The notes under the pieces: generated by a model
Database searches by the model: none
The model's input: only the letters and a program-made list of their open reading frames with translations
Told to the model about the DNA's origin: nothing
Shown: positions 32,404 through 42,885 of the stretch, one piece after another
Numbering within the stretch: the first letter of the stretch is position 1
Layout of the letters: every line of letters starts with the position of its first letter
Assembly: GCA_029582165.1 (NCBI GenBank)
Contig: CM055868.1
Span: 14,056,001-14,120,000, forward strand
Direction of reading: 5' to 3'
From: Portulaca oleracea
Lineage: Eukaryota; Streptophyta; Magnoliopsida; Caryophyllales; Portulacaceae
DNA length: 64,000 nucleotides
Translations under genes and position numbers: made by a program

Positions 32404-33225
32404 TTGGGTTTTTGGCTTAAAATAATACGAAGTCGGAGGTCATTGGCTGAAAATGATCTAAACTCACTTTTTGGCTGAAAATAATCCAAACTTGTAACCT
32501 ATTTACTCGAACTAATCCGAAATCTATTTCTGGCGTCAGAATGCTAACTGGGCAGCCTGAGCACATGTTTCTTTAATTGATTTTTGTTTTGAGGTTTTTT
32601 TTAAAGCTTATTAGACCCTAACTCACTTAAACTTATAATGACATGACAGTGGATTAAAAATAAAAGCACTTTAACATAACAAAAGTTGAGTCCGAGTGTT
32701 TTTATTTTTAGGCCATGTTCTTTTCTGCGGTTGGCAAACTGGGGTACCACAGCATACCGCAGTTTGCGACAACTCACCACACTTTACCATAAATCATTAC
32801 TTTTCTCGCTCCTCATTTTTCTTTCTCCTCACTTTTTTCCTCAACTTTTTACATTCTCTCTTCTCACCTACCTCACATACCAATAACCTACCACAATTTC
32901 ACCACACCCACCACAATTCCACGACACCTCACCACACCATACCGAAAAATACCGCAGAAAAGAACAGGGCCTTAATCCATTGTCATGTCATTATAACTTT
33001 AAGTGAGTTGGGGTCTAAATAAGCTTAAAAAAAAATTCAAAACCAAAATCAATTAAAGAAATACATGTTCAGGCTGCCCGATCAGCATTCTGAGGCCGAA
33101 CATAGATTTCGATTTAGTCTAAGTAAATAGGTTACAAGTTTGGATTATTTTCAGCCAAAAAGTAAGTCTGGATTATTTTCGGCCAATGACCTCCGACTTC
33201 GGATTATTTTGAGCCAAAATCCCAA
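32404..33225. mobile_element. Large foldback element (822 bp) with a Tourist-like MITE at its centre
   Basis: The left arm (TTGGGTTTTTGGCTTAAAAT…, AAGTCGGAGGTCATTGGC…, about 32404-32690) and right arm (…GCCAATGACCTCCGACTTC, …AGCCAAAATCCCAA, about 32975-33225) are inverted repeats over some 250 bases. TTCAA flanks both ends (32399-32403, 33226-33230), a candidate 5-bp target duplication. The superfamily is unclear. No ORF. Confidence 0.75.
32711..32971. mobile_element. Tourist-like (PIF/Harbinger) MITE, copy C, nested in a foldback
   Basis: The ends GGCCATGTTCTTTTCTGCGG and, complemented, GGCCCTGTTCTTTTCTGCGG are near-perfect inverted repeats. TTA duplications lie at 32708-32710 and 32972-32974. 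Body rich in CACCACAA words. The best-preserved of the three copies. Confidence 0.9.
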
Positions 33226-33489
33226 TTCAATTTCATCGGTTTATCTCGAAACTTTACAATACGATAGAAATGATTAAAAAAACTCAAATATGAATTTGAG
33301 CTCCAAATATTTTTATTTGTAACATACTCCGTATATCACTACTTATGTCGACACTGAAATTATTTTCCTTCCAACTAAACACAACCTTATTGAAAGAAAT
33401 GTAGTAGGGATGAAGTGATCATCATTCCAGTGAACGGGTGATGACTATCAAGAAAACAAATAAATCATGCAATTACGGCGGGGAAAGAT

Positions 33490-33548
33490 TAGGAAAGTTT
33501 AATGTTTTTTTGTTTTTTTGTTTTTTTTTGTTTTTTTGTTTTTTTTAC
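33490..33548. repeat. (GTTTTTTT)n simple repeat
   Basis: Runs of T interrupted by single G at intervals of about eight to ten bases. Confidence 0.85.
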
Positions 33549-33648
33549 ATGGGTCTAATTTATGGTCATCTCAACTTCAAAAGCAGTGAGTATGGTTTTG
33601 AAACTTAATTTTATACACTTCATCAATACTTGTCGAAGAGAATAAAAA

Positions 33649-34203
33649 TGGTTATTTGTATTTTGGACCCTGAAATATAGGGGTATTTATTTTCTGGTCT
33701 CACGGTTTTCATTGTTTGTTTCTTGGACCTTAAAATTTATGGGTTGAATAAAAAAGGACCTTAAATTTTGTAGGTTGAAAAAAAGGTCCGTGTACAATTT
33801 TTCTTTTTCTTCTTATGTTTGAATTTATCTTACGATTAGCGCCAAACTTCAGGATCAAAGTTAAAATTAATATTAAAGTTGTAATACACCTCTGTTATTC
33901 ATGTCGGAACTACTTAGACCCTGGATACTTTAGGACCTAATTAGTTCCGACATGAATATGAGAAGTGTATTATAGCTTCAATATCTGTTTTGACCTTACT
34001 CCTGAAGTTTGGCACTAATCGGGAGATAAATTCAAACATAGGATGAAAAAGAAAAACAGTACATGGGCCTATTTCAACTTACAAACTTTAAGGTCCATTT
34101 TTATTCAACCCATAAACTTTAGGATCCAAAAAATAAACAATGAAAGCCGTGGGACCAGAAAATAAATACCCCTATACTTCAGGGTCCAAAATACAAAAAA
34201 CCT
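33649..34203. mobile_element. Mutator-type foldback MITE (555 bp), almost fully palindromic
   Basis: The left half (…TTTGTATTTTGGACCCTGAA, AGGGGTATTTATTTTCTGG, AGCGCCAAACTTCAGG, ATTCATGTCGGAACTA) is mirrored by the right half (TAGTTCCGACATGAAT, CCTGAAGTTTGGCACTAAT, CCAGAAAATAAATACCCC, TTCAGGGTCCAAAATAC), leaving only a few tens of bases of loop around 33925. The 9-bp duplication GAATAAAAA flanks it (33640-33648, 34204-34212). No ORF. Confidence 0.87.
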
Positions 34204-34212
34204 GAATAAAAA

Positions 34213-34510
34213 TTATACTTTTAGATTTTAATAATTAAAAATTTCAAACTCTAAACTGAAATCTTGTCCAGTAAATAGGAGTAACAACAAATTTTAGTAT
34301 ATTCCTTCTAAAGTGAGATTTGAAGAGATTTAGACGCGGACAATTTTCTCTTATTCACGAAAGTGCATGAAGAGACTGATTTCGTCGGACCAAAAAAAAC
34401 TTTTGGAAACCAAAAGAAAATCATTTTGAAACCAGATAGAAAACCACTTGGGAAACTAATAGAATGAGATACACTAGGAGATAGAAATTTTCATAGCTTT
34501 GTGCTCTAAA
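34213..34510. other. Non-coding stretch
   Basis: Nothing recognised. Confidence 0.5.
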
Positions 34511-34518
34511 CAATTAGT

Positions 34519-35175
34519 AGAGTTGGGAAAAGCTAACTCGACACGATTACCGACCTTAACCGAACACGATATTAAGCGGGTTTAGATAGAAATTTTCAAC
34601 CTGTTTAATTAAATAGGTTGACACGGTAAACCCGTTTAATTAAATGGGTTAGGTTCATGTCAGGATTTTCAACACGAAGTAACACCTGCTTAATCCGTTT
34701 AATTAGGCATGTTAAATGGGTTAAGTCATTTGCTCGATAATTGTTACCCAATTGTACCGTTTATCAATAAATTTAAGTGAAAATTACAGTTAATACTCTT
34801 TGAAATATACATAAGACTTGTAATTTAACTTATATTTATCTATAACTATGAATTAAAAGACATCTCCTTATATATAACTCGAATTACCACGTAAATTATT
34901 GAGTATGATATGTCATTAGTTTGATCCCACAATTAGTTGTTTTGTATAAATAAGTTAATGGTTAAATCCGTTAATTGGTAACTTTATTCCAACACATTTA
35001 CTTAAATGGGTAAATAGGTCAAATTATGGTCAACCCACTTAAAATTTAAACAGTAAACAATTTCAATTTTCAACCTGTTTAATAATGGGTTAGGCTCAAG
35101 TCGGAGGATTTAGAACGCGTTTAAGTTTGACATGAACACGAACCCGACTCAATCTGACCTATTAGTCAGCTCTAG
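34519..35175. mobile_element. hAT-type MITE (657 bp) with 8-bp target duplication
   Basis: The perfect duplication CAATTAGT flanks the element (34511-34518, 35176-35183). The ends AGAGTTGGGAAAAGCTAAC and, complemented, CTAGAGCTGACTAATAGG are weak inverted repeats of the TAGAGCTG type. The arms are made of GGGTTTAATTAAACGGG-like words, so the element folds back. No ORF. Confidence 0.82.
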
Positions 35176-35183
35176 CAATTAGT

Positions 35184-36708
35184 AATCAAACAAGTGCATC
35201 AATTGTACCTGAAAACCAAAAGCATAATGATATCACATGAAACACATAGAAGAGGAAATTCTAGGCATCCTACCAAAAACATAATGATATCACCTAGCTA
35301 CGTTAATCTTATAGCTCCTCTATCAAGTGTTACGTCGTCCACTAAACCTGCATGTTTCAAATTTCTTATCACTTTTCTTTTAGACTTCCAAGGCATCCAC
35401 CCCAACGGCGAACTAATGTTAGTGTCATCCTTCAGGAGCGGATCTACACTTTTCATGACACACATGACCAAACCATTTTAATCTTTTCTGGAACAACTTA
35501 TCCTCCAATCTAAAAATTTTATGATACTTTTAATTATTTAAAAAATGTTAAAAATAATATAATTACATAACATAAACATAAAAATTGACATTTATGGTAG
35601 AGTAAGAAAGTAGTGACAATATTGTGGAAAATAGCCAAAGTATTATGAGTATACTACAATATAGTTGAAACATAATGGAAGTATTGCTGGTCATCTTTTT
35701 TGTTTTTTTTAACCACCGGCCATAATCTAAAATTAAAGTAGGGATTATTGTTATATAATTAGTGAAGGTAGGGATTACAAGAATCTAATTTTCATATATA
35801 TATATGTATGCACTTGCAAATTACTGGTACACGGGTACATATATAATCTGAGCTAGACTACACATTTCCAAAACTTTTGGTTGGTTAGTCAACTGATCTC
35901 CACAACTTTTGATCGAGGTTGTTGGTACCCCACGTAGGGGTTGAAGCGAAGTACCAAAAATTCTGTCAGAATGATATACAAAGAATAGAAGACTGCAAAG
36001 TTATGCACACGAGCAGGTGTCAATTTCACCAAATTGGAGTTGAAAAAACCTACCAATGGAATCCTATTTCATCGATCATCCAAATCACCAGAAAATAAGC
36101 CACACTAAAATGAAATGTTTGTGGTCAAACCAGCTCTCTTATATTTATGGTAGAATTAGGTGGTTGCAAATGTTCAAACCACTGCTTTTTGTCTTCCATA
36201 ATTCTAGACGAAAGCTTCACATATATTAAATACATTAAATGGCAACTAGTTGAATATTCTCACCATTAACAAATTCAAAGTATTATTAAGACATCATGAA
36301 AATGAAGTCACAATCATCAATTGAGTAAAATGATACGTGCAAGCAATGCAAGGTTAATCTATCTAACTTTTAAGATTTGTTAATTTGACTTATGCTATCG
36401 AACTATGCCAAAACAGCATCTATAATGTGGTCAGAGATCATCCTATACTATTTGAATATCTCATGATTGCTATGCCTCTAACGCAAAAATTAGACATGGC
36501 ATTGTATAACTACAACGAAACTTATCCCTATGTGTTTAGCACTAAATTAAATATTATGCTTAATTAATTTGATACTTGAAGTGTCTTGCAAACTAAATTG
36601 AGCATCGAGAGAAAAAATTGAGCAGAGTAAGTAAACTTTGTGTGTATCTTTAATGCCATCAATTTGTACCACTAGAATTCAAATTAATAGTAGAGATTAT
36701 TGTTGTCC
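35184..36708. other. Non-coding stretch with a paralogue of the LINE-2 insertion site
   Basis: No gene recognised. 35733-35812 (…GTAGGGATTATTGTTATATAATTAGTGAAGGTAGGGATT…) is similar to 36680-36722 joined to 63287-63325 and so represents the site without the LINE. AGGAGCGGATCTACAC at about 35434 resembles the left end of the 17292 hAT MITE but has no partner. 35930-35965 holds GGTACCCCACGTAGGGG, a short palindrome-like block. Confidence 0.5.
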
Positions 36709-36722
36709 AATTCGTGAAAGTA
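36709..36722. repeat. LINE-2 target-site duplication, 5' copy
   Basis: AATTCGTGAAAGTA; the second copy follows the poly-A at 63273-63286. Confidence 0.9.
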
Positions 36723-36864
36723 CTCCCCAAAAATTCTCTCTAGGGCGACCGCTGCTGAGCGCTGCCGGGTAGGGTTAGGGTGAGGGAATCCAATCCTCCG
36801 TTGTGGAAACAACGGTGAGAACTCATAGAATCCGATTTCGTGATTCTCTGTTTTCATCCTTGTA

Positions 36865-38247
36865 ATGGATTCACCTTTGTTGAATCGTTGGAAGGAACTC
36901 AAGCTGACGGAGGACGAGGAGAAAGTCATCGACTGTTCTAGCATCGGATTTGGCGATTTCACGACGAAGGCAAGCATGGCTTTGGTGGGGAAAGTTCTCA
37001 CCACAAAACCCTATAGGGTTTCGGGCTTTTTTGCGACACGCGTGGAGAGTCAAAAAGAGTTTTGGCATCAGAGAATTAGGTGAGAATATTTTCGTCTTTC
37101 AATTCTTTACAAAAGAGGACAAACAACGAGTACAGTCTGGTGGGCCTTGGATCTTTGACAGACAAGTTCTGCTTCTAACGGATGTGCAAGAAAATATGGT
37201 TCCGTCGGAAATAATCTTCAAACATGCCAATTTCTGGGTGAGAGGATATGAAATTCCCTTTGGGAAAGTGTCTAAAGAAACCGCGGCGGCTCTTGGGGAA
37301 GTCTTTGGGGGTATGCTTGAATATCGAGAAGATGATGACTTAGGGTAGAGCAGATATGTGGTCCTTAGAGTTAGAGTCAATGTGGCTGATCCTTTACCAA
37401 GAGGGGCCATAGTCAATTTCGGAGAAGCCGGGACCAAATGGATCCCCTTCAAATACGAGAAGCTCCCAAACTTTTGCTATAACTGTGGACGTCTGGGACA
37501 TGTTGAAGAAGATTGTGACGATCACGAAGGAGGAGACACAAAAGGACAATATGGAGTTTGGCTACGTGCTTCCCCTACCAAAACCTTCCGGAACCAAAAT
37601 TATGGGCACACAGGCAGAGAAAGGAAGTTAGGAGAGGAAGAAAGCAGGGAGAAAGAACTCCAAGAAAAACAAGCTTTAACAAATGTTGAAAAGAAAACAC
37701 CATCGGCAAGGCGCTCTTTGAAAGAAGACCTCGCAGCTGCAAATCTGAATAAGAAGTCTATCTCTTCGGAGTCAAGGGTCGAGGAGGTAAGAGGGGAGAT
37801 TGAAGCTTCATCAAGGCCAACAGCAGATGACGTTATCAATACCAACATAGGGGTGGACCGGAGCTATGAGGAAAATCCCGGGCAAGAGAGATACCGTCAA
37901 GGACCTGGACGGAATGATGTAGGCGGGAGTGCTGAGGCGATGAACAAAGGAAAACAAGTGATGGATAGCACAGAAGGGAAAGGACAAGAAGGGCAAATCC
38001 ATCAAAAGCCTGTTAAAGCGATTGGGAAGAGGCTGAAAACAGACCAGAACAGAGGTAGCCAGGCAAGTTTGTCAAAAACGAGCATTGAGGGGGGAAGAGG
38101 AAAGGTGATGAAGCTTTTGACTTGAATGACATGCAAATGATGGAGATCGAAGTCAGAGAGAAGAAAGAACGGTTACAGGATGTAGTTATGGCAGAACCAC
38201 AATTATCGGCGGGGGCAGCGAACAGCCGCCCTTGCCGGGACCAATGA
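36865..38247 (+). pseudogene. LINE-2 ORF1: DUF4283 plus CCHC zinc-knuckle RNA-binding protein
   Basis: ORF1 protein of plant L1 elements, which coats the element RNA. MDSPLLNRWKELKLTEDEE at 36865 leads into the DUF4283 pattern LVGKVLTTKPYR, RVKKSFGIRELGENIFVFQF, SGGPWIFDRQVLLL. After a TAG at 37346-37348 come RYVVLRVRVNVADPLPRGA and the zinc knuckle FCYNCGRLGHVEEDC (Cys-x2-Cys-x4-His-x4-Cys). A long Lys/Glu/Ser-rich tail follows. Two frameshifts (near 37035 and near 38110) compensate each other. The restored frame ends …NSRPCRDQ with TGA at 38245-38247, overlapping the ORF2 ATG as ATGA. Confidence 0.88.
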
Positions 38248-39310
38248 TCATCATCAGCTACAACTGCCGAGGGTTGGGGAGTCCCGAGGCAGTTGCGTCG
38301 CTACGGAGATTAGTCCGAGAATACTCCCCAGACATTCTTTTCCTAATGGAAACAAAGAAATATCCTCACGAGATGGAAAGGATTAGGATCAAATGCGGTA
38401 TGAAGGGGTGCTTTTCGGTTCCTCCTCAGAGGCGGGGGCTTAGCTTTTTTATGGAAGGAAGAGGTGGAAGTATCACTAACATCCTATACAAACCATCATG
38501 TGGATGTAATGGTAAAAGGAGATGGTGCACTCTAGCGGGCAACCGGTTTTTATGGATGGAGTGAGGCTCATTTGAAGAAGAACTCATGGGAGTTGTTAGA
38601 CTATCTGGGAGGCTAATCAGATGCATCATGGGTGGTTTTTGGAGATTTCAATGGGGTCATATTTCCAAATGAGAAAAATAGGTGGGCAAGGATTTGATTA
38701 CAGAGTAGCTTCAGAGTTCCTAGCTGTGACAGATAAAAGAGGACTGTTTGACATGGGAGGCCAAGGACAACCTTTCACCTGGAGTAATAGAAGGGAAAGT
38801 CCTCACAATGTAGCGGAAAGATTGGATCCTTTTCTATGCAATGAGGGTTGGGCTTCATTGTGGCCCATGACACAAGTCAACAACACTTATTGGGAAGGCT
38901 CAGATCACATACCAATCATTCTAGACACGGAAGGGCAAAACTAGGATGCAAGGAGTAATCAGTTCAAGCCTAAATTCTTTGAGGCCTTTTGGGCCATTGA
39001 AGAAGACTTTGAAGCAAAAGTTAAAAGACACTGGGCCTCTACGTAAGATATGCAGGAAAACATGGTAGCCCATCTAAGGCAATGTGGATTGGGCTTTGAA
39101 AGCTGGGCTAAAGGGAAGTTTGGTAACTTTCTCCATAAACCCAAGGAAATTAGAGAAAGATTGCAGAGTCTACAAATGGAGGAACCGACCAAACATACCC
39201 TCAATGCCATGAGAACATTAGAGGATGAGTTATTGCAAGCAGATTTACGGGTAGAAACATATTGGGCACAAAGAACTCATCATCAAGTCTTACGCGAGGG
39301 AGATCGGAAT
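38244..39310 (+). pseudogene. LINE-2 ORF2, AP-endonuclease domain
   Basis: ATG at 38244 gives MIIISYNCRGLGSPEAVASL (Asn motif), then DILFLMETKK (Glu). After a frameshift and TGA near 38560 come VVFGDFNGVIFPNEKNR (38634-38685, split between frames), GQPFTWSNRRE, ERLDPFLCNEGW and EGSDHIPIILDTE (catalytic Asp-His). TAG at 38942-38944 and TAA at 39043-39045 are further nonsense changes. It continues as the linker YWAQRTHHQVLREGDRN up to the gypsy insertion at 39310; the next residues TAYFHARVRQRR are at 49023, proving continuity. Confidence 0.87.
39306..39310. repeat. Gypsy target-site duplication, left copy
   Basis: GGAAT, repeated at 49021-49025. Confidence 0.9.
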
Positions 39311-40179
39311 TGAAGAGGTCCGGGTTCCATTCTCTACTCTGGTGATCTCCGCCAAGCGAGCCGCTTCGACCAACTCGAGCCTCGAGTTACGATTTCCGGT
39401 CACTTCTGGAATTGCGAGGCTAGTCTCGGCCATCCAATGGATGGGCCCCGGGGCTCTCTAGGGAGGCCCGCTTAAAACACCGACCCCGGGGGCCTCGGGA
39501 TCGGACCGGGCCGTCTCGAGACTAGAGAGTAGGAGGTATCGGGGTGTGGGTGTTTAAACCCCGGAAGCAACAAAATCAAAGCGCGAACTTAACGTCTTGC
39601 AGCAAGGTGTCGTGCCCGCCACAAATCTCTTCGCGCCCGCGACCATCCTCTCAGTGGGCTGCCGCCAGCCACCCGCTCGCTCGCGCGCCTACCTCTTGCC
39701 TGTTTTTCGCGCCGCGACCTCCTCTGCCAATGACGATTTATCATGCGTAAGGCCCGCCGCCCGAGCCACTCCTTGGCTCGCCCGAGCCAACCTTCTGTGA
39801 AGAATGCGCTGTTTTCGTTATTTTTTGCTCTGTTTTAACTTAATTTCTAGATTAGTATAAATAGCTTGTTAGCACATTTTTCTAGACACTTTTTGGCTGA
39901 TTAATGAAATGCTAAAGCATTGCTAGGGTTCCTCCCTATTATCTCTAAACCTTGTCTTACTTTATCCATTGTTAATGGTGGTGTTTGCAAGTCATTTCTT
40001 TATTGATCATTTGGTGGATTCTTCCTTTATGATGGTCATGGTGGGGTGTTTGGCTTTGGTGGTGGAATCTCCTTTATCTAAGGTCATATCCAATCCTTTT
40101 GGTGTCCAAGCTATTATTTGATTGTTGATTCAAGTCACTCAAGCTAGTCCATCAATCTCTCCCATCACGCCACGCTCCA
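39311..40179 (+). repeat. Gypsy 5' LTR (869 bp)
   Basis: Starts TGAAGAGGTCCGGG, ends CACGCTCCA. TATAAATA at 39856-39863 is the likely promoter box, after GC-rich DNA with CTCGCCCGAGCC words. It is shorter than the 3' LTR by an indel in the GC-rich part (about 39655-39720). Confidence 0.92.
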
Positions 40180-40181
40180 TT

Positions 40182-40193
40182 TGGTATCAGAGC
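40182..40193 (+). promoter_or_regulatory. Gypsy primer-binding site
   Basis: TGGTATCAGAGC, complementary to the 3' end of initiator-Met tRNA, lies two bases after the 5' LTR. Confidence 0.9.
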
Positions 40194-40528
40194 TCAAGGT
40201 TTTTCATCTAGCTTGTGTGTTTTCCATTGTTCTTGCTAGTTTGTTCTCTATTGTTGGATTTTGGTATTTTGATTGAAATATTGGTGTTCCCCAACCCTTG
40301 TGACTCCAAGTGTGTTGGAGAAATTGTTATTGCTATTGTGTTTGTTGATTTTGATGCATATTGGAGCTTGGAGGAAGAGTTGGAAAATTTGTGCCCGCAA
40401 GGTGTTCGATGAAATGTCTAAATGAAAAAAACACAAAGAACCCTAGCCAAACACAAGCCAACTACAAGAAAACCCCCAAACTCAACAAAATATCACAAAC
40501 ACAATCCGTCCCATACCTTTCCCTCGAT

Positions 40529-41311
40529 ATGGATGGTCACGATGATTTCGATCGAGAGGAACCTAGCCACCGGAGGAGTTCCCGAGTCCAAGGAATTGAG
40601 AACCGACTCGCCACGATGGACGAGAGGTTCACTTCTCTTGAGAATCATAACGCTAACATCGAGCGGACTCTTCTAGAGATTGCGGCACAAATGAACACTT
40701 TGACAGTGCAACGTCAAGGGCAACCACAAGTTCAACGTCGGAGACGTGCACAAAGCCCTATCCGTCCTCCTCCAAACTTTGAGTCGAGTGACGATGCTAG
40801 AGGCTCTCCACGACACCGAATTCGTCGGAATGTGCATGATCAACCCCCTCGTGACGACTTCCAGGACGTTAAGATTGACATCCCCGAATTCAACGGCTCC
40901 ACCGACCCGGATGACTACCTCGAATGGATCCAACTGATGGATAGGATCTTCGAGACCAAGGAGTATGATGATGAGAAGGCTTATAAGATCGCGAGCTTGA
41001 AACTCACCAGGGCCGCTTCGCTTTGGTTTGAGAATATGAAGTTGCAACGGGCTCGTGAAGGAAAGGCAAGGATTTCCACTTGGACCCGGCTTAAGCAAGT
41101 GATGAATCGCCGCTTTTTGCCAAACACTTACCGTCATGAAGTTCTGGAGAAGGCCTATGCCCTTACCCAAGGCAAACGAACCGTCGGGGAGTACATTGCG
41201 GAATTCGAACAACTTCTTATCAAAAGTGGCCTCCAGGAGCCTGAAGATCAAACCATGATGCGCTTTTTGAATGGCTTGGATCCCACCATCGCTAAAAGGG
41301 TCGAGATTTAA
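40529..41311 (+). pseudogene. Gypsy gag (matrix/capsid part)
   Basis: The likely start MDGHDDFDREEPSHRRSS is at 40529, though the frame is open from 40361. A coiled-coil-like NRLATMDERFTSLENHNANI stretch precedes the retrotransposon gag core: DIPEFNGSTDPDDYLEWIQ, KIASLKLTRAASLWFENM, RISTWTRLKQVMNRRFLP, TQGKRTVGEYIAEFEQLL. This region forms the virus-like particle. The stop TAA at 41309-41311 follows RVEI, and the same frame continues at once with PYYSMDELCSLALRVE, so it is a nonsense mutation, probably CAA to TAA. Confidence 0.9.
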
Positions 41312-42172
41312 CCTTACTATTCCATGGATGAGTTGTGTAGCTTGGCCCTTCGGGTTGAACGACGTAGGAAAGAAAAGGCTCTCTCCAAATGGATTTCACG
41401 CAACTACTTTCCACCGTCAAACCGTCCTCCTCTTCAATCGGCCACACCCAAGCCTAGTGAGACACCCAAGTTTCCTTCGACACCCCGAACTGATAAAGAA
41501 AAGGGACTTGTTGTAGCGTCTCCTACGGGATCCACTCGTCTTGTGGAGGGAAAGAAATGCTTCAAGTGCCATGGTTATAGCCACTTTCAGGCCGATTGCC
41601 CAAACCGACGGACCTTGACTCTCAAGGAGGTTCAGGATATTGACGAGGAATTGCAAGGAGCCCAGGATGATCCTGAATTTGTTGTTAAGGATGCATACAC
41701 TAGTGAAGATGGGGAAACCGCGACTGTTTCGCATGATCAAGGAGGTGCTCTTGTCTTGAGGCGAGCTTTGCATGCCCAAGAAGCCCCTCTTGACAGAGCC
41801 CAGCGGGAGACTATATTCCAAACACGATGCTTAGTTGGGGGCAAGGTCTGTGAGCTTATCATCGATGGGGGAAGCTATACTAATGTGGCCTCTACCTATA
41901 TGGTTGACAAACTGGGATTACCCCTATTACCTCATCCCCGTCCATACTCGCTGAAATGGCTCAATGACCGCGAACGCATTAAGGTAACCAATCGTGTCTT
42001 AGTGAATTTATCTTTTGGCACTAACTACAAGGATTCTATTGTTTGTGATGTTGTCCCCATGAGCGCGTGTCACATATTGTTGGGTCGACCGTGGCAATTT
42101 GACAAGAAAACCGTTCATAACGGATTGAAGAATACCTACTCCTTTTTCCCGAGGGCAAGAGGGTTAGGTTAA
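41312..42172 (+). pseudogene. Gypsy gag zinc knuckle and aspartic protease
   Basis: Same frame as gag. CFKCHGYSHFQADC is the CCHC knuckle (Cys-x2-Cys-x4-His-x4-Cys). The protease region has ELIIDGGSYTNVASTYMV, in which Asp-Gly-Gly stands where the Asp-Ser/Thr-Gly triad is usual, and CHILLGRPWQFDKK. The DGGS form is common in one group of plant Ty3/gypsy elements, so it may be native rather than damage. The frame breaks at about 42165-42240, where all three frames have stops. Confidence 0.87.
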
Positions 42173-42242
42173 ACTCCTTCCACTAGCACTACATGAAATA
42201 TTACCACCTAAACCTGGGGCGGGAAGTGAGGAGCCTAAACAC

Positions 42243-42885
42243 ATGAGTGAGACACGGGTCGAGCGAGCCCTAAGCAAGGGGAAGGCCATTTTTTCCTTAC
42301 TCCTCTTAGAGGCAAACACATGTGAGGTAGTGACACCCAAACACCCTATCGTTGCCCCTCTTCTCGCCAAATTTGGAGATGTGTTCCCCGAAGAACTTCC
42401 ACCGGGTCTACCCCCTAACCGGGGTATTGAGCATCAAATCGACCTTATGCCCGGAGCTCCACTTCCCAACAAGGCGGCATATCGGTGCAACCCGCAAGAA
42501 ACCAAGGAGTTGCAACGGCAGGTTGACGAGCTTGTTTCACGAGGCTATGTTCGAGAGAGCATGAGCCCGTGCTCCGTCCCGGCCCTCCTGGTTCCGAAGA
42601 AAGATGGTACCTTCAGGATGTGTGTAGATAGCCGGGCCATTAACAACATTACTGTCAAGTATCGGTACCCTATACCGAGGCTTGATGACATGCTCGACAA
42701 ACTACATGGCTCCTGTATTTTCTCCAAGATTGATCTACGGAATGGCTACCATCAAATCCGCATGAAGGAAGGCGATGAGTGGAAGACAGCGTTCAAGACA
42801 AAGGGAGGATTATATGAGTGGCTTGTCATGCCATTTGGGCTTTCCAACGCCCCGAGCGCGTTCATGCGTCTTATGAACGAGGTGT
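42243..42885 (+). pseudogene. Gypsy reverse transcriptase, N-terminal half
   Basis: [98 protein letters not shown] (first catalytic Asp), [15 protein letters not shown] and MRLMNEV. It is cut at 42885 by the solo LTR; the continuation RPFIG and [10 protein letters not shown] starts at 46035. Confidence 0.92.
42881..42885. repeat. Solo-LTR target duplication, left copy
   Basis: GGTGT, repeated at 46030-46034. Confidence 0.88.

Noticed and set aside
39544..39800. Small Arg/Pro-rich ORFs in the gypsy 5' LTR and the matching ORF in the 3' LTR (48352-48642)
   Set aside because: They lie in the GC-rich U3 of the LTRs and are not preserved in the same length or frame between the two LTRs.
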